Assembly: GCF_958450345.1 (NCBI RefSeq)
Contig: NC_088780.1
Coordinates: forward strand, 30,651,667-30,715,666
Length of the DNA: 64,000 bases
Source of the DNA: Calliphora vicina
Lineage: Eukaryota; Arthropoda; Insecta; Diptera; Calliphoridae
Direction: 5' to 3'
A program made the translations under genes and the position numbers. Every line of letters begins with the position of its first letter. Within the stretch, counting starts at the first letter, position 1. This document shows, in pieces, positions 58,691 to 64,000 of the stretch. The notes under the pieces are model-generated. The model did no database searches and had not been told where the DNA came from. It saw only the letters and a program-made list of their open reading frames with translations.

Positions 58691-59275
58691 TAACCGTAAG
58701 CTCTCTTTTGTTGTGTCTTATTTCACACTTTCTGGTTGAATTTTCCGTTTTGGTGTATTTAATGACTTATAGTAAAATTTCACGGATAATATTTTTGCGG
58801 AACATTTTAACCCCTTAAATCCCTGTTGTAATGGTTTTTTTGCTCTTTTTTAAAAGAAGGACAAAAAAGACCCATGCCTTGAGGATTTAGAGGGTTAACA
58901 TATTCTACAAAAATATTCTCCGTAACATTTTACATAAATTTGCTGAATACATTTTATACCTAAAATGTTCTTTAAAATAAAATTCTTAATAAATCCGAAA
59001 TTAACCCTATGCTCTCTTTTGTTGTCTTTTTCTGACTTTCTGGTTGAATTTTCCGTTTTGATGTATTCAGGGACTTATAGTAAAATTTTACGTATAATAT
59101 TTTTGCAGATCAGTTTAACCCCTTAAATCCCTGTTTTAATTGTGGTTATTGCACTTTTTTAAAAGAAGGGCAAAAAAGACCCATGCCTTGAGGATTTAGA
59201 GGGTTAACATATTCTACAAAAATATTCTCCATAACATTTTACATAACTTTGCGGAACACATTTTATGCCTAAAAT
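58690..59275 (+). repeat. Tandem duplication, unit about 280-310 bp
   Basis: 58690-58970 and 59003-59275 are near-identical in order: GCTCTCTTTTGTTGT, TTTCTGGTTGAATTTTCCGT, GGGACTTATAGTAAAATTT-like, then a TTAA-flanked MITE, then TATTCTACAAAAATATTCTC and TAAAATGT. No frame in them is convincing as a gene. Confidence 0.8.
58811..59203. mobile_element. Two copies of an 84-85 bp TTAA-flanked MITE (piggyBac-type site)
   Basis: Copies 58811-58894 and 59119-59203. Each is TTAA, CCCCTTAAATCC ... GGATTTAGAGGG, TTAA. The inverted ends and TTAA duplication fit piggyBac-superfamily MITEs. The second copy was carried by the tandem duplication rather than inserted separately. Confidence 0.6.
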
Positions 59276-59629
59276 GTAAGGATCATATGGTTTCTTATGA
59301 AGATTAACAATAATAATGTGCCAGAGTTGGGAAACTTTAACCCGCCCTCGAATGAAATTCAGATGTAAACTTTCGAAACGCTGATACAAGTGACTTTTTT
59401 TTTTGTCTCCTCTATCAAAATTTATTGGTCGGACCCTGTAATTTTGAAAAAATTTAATTTTGTTGTATAGTGTAATTTTAATGATTAAACTAACATTTTC
59501 CAAATATTAATAAAACCAGGGTTTCGATATTCAGCTCTAGCAACATATTTCTTACTTTTGACTATGCAATAAATATGCAATTATCTCATTTCATCACAAT
59601 CAACTAATATAAATATTCATACTGTTCGT

Positions 59630-59885
59630 TCGTATTACTATTAAAATTGCAATGCTAGTCTGCAATTTTTAGTAGCAAACACAATCCATTGCATATCCAC
59701 AAAAATATATGTTCGTGCTTTAGTAGCACACACATTTTTTTGTCGTGCTAATATTGCACGCCATTCGTTTTATTTTGTTGTGCTGGCAAACTTTTCTAGC
59801 AACAGTACACATTTCTTTGGTTGTGCTATAGCACAATTGACATTTCTTCAATTGATGCTATTAGTTGCTGTTATTGCTAAGTGTA
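59630..59885 (+). repeat. Left copy of a long inverted repeat
   Basis: Rich in short motifs TTGTGCTAT, AGCACA and GCTAGCAA. It is the divergent inverse of 63625-63900: shared landmarks ATTGCAATG, GCTAATATTGC, TTCGTTTT.TTTTGTTGTGCT, TTTCTTTGGTTG. About 70-80% similar by eye. Confidence 0.6.
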
Positions 59886-60950
59886 TAACAACATATCAGT
59901 AAACACACCCAATGCACAGTTGGGCAGAATCAAAATTTTTTGGAAATAAATCTGTCATTTCTAAACGGCTGATCCGATCAGGATAAAATTTGACGCGGCC
60001 GTAGCCAAGGAGTACTCCAGGTTAAATTATTAAAATGGGACCTACAAATTCCCCAAGTGAGGCGCTATGGGGGCTCAAAGTAGGGTACCTTTGGCATGTA
60101 ATATATTTAAACACGTGCCATTTTTTTGTTTCCCATTCGATTTCAATGGGTTTTATACGTTTGGAAAGCGCTCGCCTAGGTCTTGAAAAAACATGCTTGC
60201 GTGTGCTATTTATCTCTTATAATTACCGAGTTATAAGCATTTCAAAATTGAAATTTTAAAATTTTGCCATACCTTGGTCCGCTTTTTTAAAAATATAGGT
60301 CGTAGTTTTGTACCGAACGGGCTCGAATTTTTTTTGTTAGTTAGACAACTAAATTATCAGTAATATACAAAAGATTTCAGAGTAATATCGATTATAGATC
60401 CAAAAATAAACGATTTTCAATTTAAGAATTCAAAAAATAGTAGATTTTTGCTGTTTTTTGGACGAAAAGGTGAATTAACTGATTTTTTATTAAAAAAAAA
60501 CTTTCTTTAAGAACATATACCAATTTTATGTTTTTCTGTAAGGTAGCTTTACAGAGAACATTTTGGTATAAAAAACATGTCCTATTTTTCGAACATGTCC
60601 CCTACGTCCTTAGGATTTTGACCTATTTTTTTATCAAAATTTCAACATGTCACATGTTCTAAAATCCCAAAGCTGGGATCAAAAAACGGAAAGCAGCTTT
60701 AGAAACCCTGATGTGTTCCCTATTTATCCCCAAAGTAGTTTTCCAGCCCCGAGGGAAATGTAGACCCTATGGTTAAAATTGTAAAAATACCATTTTTGCT
60801 ATTTTCGCTTAAAGAATTGTTTTTTAAGAATTGTGGGATTCCTTTTGTCCTTTTGATAAGTTTTTTTACACTTTGTAATTTGGAATGACAAATTTAAAAA
60901 ACGTTGAAATTTTCATTGAGTTTTGTTAATAAATAAATATTTTATTACAT

Positions 60951-62569
60951 ACTAGCTGACCCGGTGCGCTTCGCCACCCCAATTAGAAGAAAGAAATAGT
61001 ACTAGCAAGTCTCACTTTGTGAATCTAATTGTAAATGTCTAATTTCATATTTCTGGGTCCATTATTATAGAAAATGCAAAATGTGTTCCTAATTTAAAAT
61101 TTTTAGGTTTATTATTATAAAATACTCAAAAAGTACCATTGCAATAAGGAAATAGTACCATTGATTATCACTTTTAAATTCGCATTTACTAAACCATAAT
61201 CCGTCAAGTTTGAATTTTAGATTTGTATATCATTTCCTATATTATCAACTAATTTTGTTTCTATAATACTTAATATTTAATAAATTATCACAAAACCGAA
61301 ACCGATCGCTTTTTAATTTTTTAAAACCGAAACCGCGGTTTTGAAATTCCATTTACCATTAGAATAAACAAAAAGTACCAAAAAGTAGCCACTTGTGGAT
61401 TCCCACTCACTCTGGTCCATATAACCTTTATTTCATGTTTCTAGGTTCATTTGAGAAGGAATTACAAAAAGTACCAATCGAATAAAGAAAAAGTACCACA
61501 AAGTCTCCCCCTAGAATTCTCACTTACTTAGGACCATATATGCTTAATTTCATGTTTCTAAGTTCATTGTTATAGAAAATTCAAAAAAGTACCATTAGAA
61601 TAAACAAAAAGTACCAAAAAGTCTCCCCCTAAAAGTACCAATTACCCTTTTCTTCCTTGAACACCCCTCAAGTTTGAAATTTAAAAATATTCCATTTTGC
61701 CAAAATTGTTTATGCTACAGTTTATGCAAAATTGTTTATGCATGTCTGAAAATATTAAAATCTGTGTTAATGTGCCCAAGAATAAATAAGTTTTAAAAAA
61801 AGTACCAAACTGTTTACCCAAATTTGGCCCAATATACACCTTGGTACTCGAGTTCCAAATAACACCCTGTTAGTTAATTTTTGTATGAATCCAGGAACCA
61901 ACGTTAAAAAAATTATCAAAATTGGCTTAATAATTTCAAATATAATGTATTTTCCCGATTATCCCCTTTTTGGTACCTTTTTTATCCCCATTGAGGTGGT
62001 ACAATTTTATTCAAATAAATTTCTGTAACGTATAATAGAAATAATAGAAAAATATATTTTATGAAAAAGTACTAAAAATAAACACAATTTTTATCCCTTA
62101 AGGTTTCGAATTTCCAAAAAGTACCAAACATATATTTTTTATTTTTTGATAAGTAAAGAATACGATTTAAAATTTGATTCTATGTTTATTGGTTTAAAAG
62201 ATACATAGGGTGCCAAAAAAGTACTAAAATACAGTTTTTACCCGTTTTCTCCCCTAAAAGTTTCGAATTTCGAAAAAGTACGAAACACCCGTCAGCTTAT
62301 TTTTTGAATAGAGTAACATGCAATTTTAAGTTTTTTTGTACCTTTATTAGTTTTTAAGATATAAGGTTACCGAATTTACCCGTTTTTACCCTTTTTTACC
62401 CCCTAAACGTTCGAATTTCCAAAAGTCCCTTCTTATCGTGTCGTTTTGGGGAGGGAGGAACCCACAATTAAAATTTCATGATTCTAGCTTCAGCCGTTTG
62501 GGCTGTGCGATGATGAATCAGTCAGTCAGTGAGTCAGTAACGTTACTCTTTTATATACATATATAGATT
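60951..62569 (+). mobile_element. Dispersed insect repeat starting ACTAGCTGACCCGG
   Basis: Begins ACTAGCTGACCCGGTGCGCT and ends with GATGAATCAGTCAGTCAGTG, ACGTTACTCTT and TATATA..GATT. That start/end combination is familiar from a repeat common in insect genomes. The middle is filled with AAAAAGTACCAAA-type motifs (at least fifteen occurrences between 61130 and 62300). No protein frame found. Confidence 0.5.
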
Positions 62570-63379
62570 AGAGTAACTTCGGGTATAGTGGACTATGTGT
62601 CTAATGTGGACCAGTGTCTATTTTCAGAAACTATTGAAGGTATGATAAAACTGATTTGTCGTACATTTTACAATTTGTTTGAAACGATAATTGCACATTT
62701 GCTTTCATGAGTAATTGATATATTGGCTTTTTATTCTTGTATTGAAATTAATGCGCGTGCTCAACATTTTTTTCGGCTCAAGTAAGAAACAAAATTTGGT
62801 ACAGTTACTTGGTAGAACTTAATGTTTGGTTGTTTTATATAGTTAAAGTGGATACGTAGTTTTGCATATATTTGGTAAGAATTTAAGCACATTTAGATTA
62901 TTATGTAAAAATAATTTTTTACCACTGTAACCCAAGTTCGTGTAATGTGGACCACTTAAATTACTTGATTATGTACTACTGGTCCATATTACCCGACAAT
63001 AACTATGTACTTTGTAAGTAATCTATCTAAGCCAAGAACGCGACTTTTTTGTTTGTATTAATAAAAATATATTGAAATTAAATTTTTTAATCATTCATTA
63101 TTAGCTGGTTCATGAATTTTATGTATTAAATGCTAGTCCACATTACCCTCATATAGTGGTCCATATTACCCTCCAATTTTTATAATGCTGGTTTTTGGGT
63201 TCCTTACAATATTTTCACATAAATTTTTTATCCTTTGACGGAAAAAATTTTCAACTGCAAAAACAATTAGAGAATACATTATCTAATTTATTGCTTCACA
63301 ACTTTTTTAATATCCATATATACTGTGGCCAAAATTAAGAAAAAACAAAACGGTAGTCCACATTACCCGAAGTTACTCT
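62570..63379. mobile_element. DNA element with AGAGTAACTTCGGGTA inverted ends, 810 bp
   Basis: The left end AGAGTAACTTCGGGTATAGT at 62570 and the right end (ATTACCCGAAGTTACTCT, ending 63379) are inverted repeats. The phrase GGTCCA(C/T)ATTACCC or its inverse recurs inside at about 62940, 62990, 63130 and 63160. No transposase frame. It abuts the repeat that ends at 62569. Confidence 0.65.
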
Positions 63380-63624
63380 ACATATTTATTGAGTTTCTAA
63401 AACTAAAATTTGTATCAACATTTTAATAGGATTGCAAATACATATTATTAACAATTTGATCCACATTTATTCCGAACATTTTTTTAGTTTAGATATGTTA
63501 ATTTTTAGTCTTACAAAAAAATTCAAGTCAATATCTCAATTATATTCAAAAATATTTACACTAATGAATAATCGTTATTTCGTATTACATACTTGACAAT
63601 AAAATAACTAGCAGCATCCTAATA

Positions 63625-63900
63625 GCCAAAAAACAAGAAATATCAATGCAACTATAGCAGAGCAACCAAAGAAATGTAAATTGCTGCCAGAGAAAATTGC
63701 TAGCACAACAAAACAAAAACGAATGCTGACGCGCAATATTAGTTCGGCAAAAAAGTGTGTATGCTACTATAGCACGAATATATATTTTGGTTGTTGTGCT
63801 ACAATAACGAGTTGACAACTGGTTGTATCTGCTACTAGAAATTGCAAACTAACATTGCAATTTGTACAGTAATATATGAATAGTAACAGCAATTTATATT
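63625..63900 (-). repeat. Right copy of a long inverted repeat
   Basis: Inverse partner of 59630-59885 (AACCAAAGAAATGTA, AGCACAACAAAACAAAAACG, GCGCAATATTAG, ACATTGCAATTTGTAC). Similar motifs continue to the window end (GCAATTTATATTAGC, TAGTAGCAATTG), so this repeat may extend beyond 64000. Confidence 0.6.
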
Positions 63901-64000
63901 AGCAGAGTTATACAAAATTATAATAGTAACTATATTTTTAGTATGCAGATGATAAAAATGTATATTTACTGCAATTGAGGGCTAATATAGTAGCAATTGT

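Larger units (their letters stand above)
56402..64000. other. Region downstream of the transporter gene, overview
   Basis: No supported gene. Besides the listed elements, 59276-59560 holds nothing seen, and 59935-60950 is a repeat-like stretch (starts CAGTTGGGCAGAATC) whose class I cannot name. The short frames at 59204-59503, 60035-60259 and 63585-63818 are not credible genes. Confidence 0.65.

Overview
This window looks like nuclear DNA from a higher fly, probably a calyptrate (blowfly or house-fly type). The sequence is very AT-rich, introns are long with GT..AG ends, and the intron and intergenic space is full of eukaryotic transposon remains (jockey-like and LOA/I-like retroelements, mariner/Tc1, PIF/Harbinger, Transib-like and Helitron-like repeats). 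No bacterial-style operon, CRISPR array, rRNA or tRNA was recognised. The species assignment is inference from gene families and repeat style.

Two conserved genes lie head to tail on the + strand. Positions 1-44274 hold the 3' part of a natriuretic-peptide-receptor-like membrane guanylyl cyclase in six exons (1-117, 14839-15265, 15525-16247, 22788-22952, 42132-42312, 42411-44274). Together they give 1158 residues in one frame: end of the ligand-binding domain, one membrane helix, kinase-homology domain, coiled linker, complete cyclase domain and a long low-complexity tail. The 5' end is outside the window. Positions 49534-56401 hold a complete 851-residue ABCB6/HMT-1 half-transporter in six exons, with a probable upstream 5'UTR exon ending at 47641. 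A third coding candidate, Cys- and His-rich and of unknown family, lies antisense inside cyclase intron 4 (30952-32031) and probably continues through a splice donor.

Cyclase intron 1 (14.7 kb) carries thirteen same-orientation copies of a roughly 200-300 bp repeat with a strongly conserved palindromic core, a 1.6 kb minisatellite, a foldback element nested in a Helitron-like element, a broken Tc1/mariner-type transposase and a broken arthropod repeat gene. Intron 3 (6.5 kb) holds decayed non-LTR retrotransposons, including an exact 219 bp duplication. Intron 4 (19 kb) holds a higher-order satellite, a Harbinger array, the antisense gene, a mariner relic with an internal triplication, small MITEs, a Transib-like element with RSS-like ends, and nested LTR/DNA-transposon insertions.

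Intron 5 of the transporter (4 kb) is almost wholly a stack of Helitron-like copies with MITEs inside. The 7.6 kb downstream of it contain further MITEs, a tandem duplication, and two divergent 300 bp inverted repeats about 4 kb apart framing other repeats. The two main genes have no obvious joint function: one makes cGMP at the plasma membrane in response to a ligand, the other is a vacuolar-type ABC transporter linked in other animals to heavy-metal tolerance. The strongest leads in Part 2 are the intron 1 repeat family, the antisense Cys/His-rich gene, the Transib-like element and the higher-order satellite.
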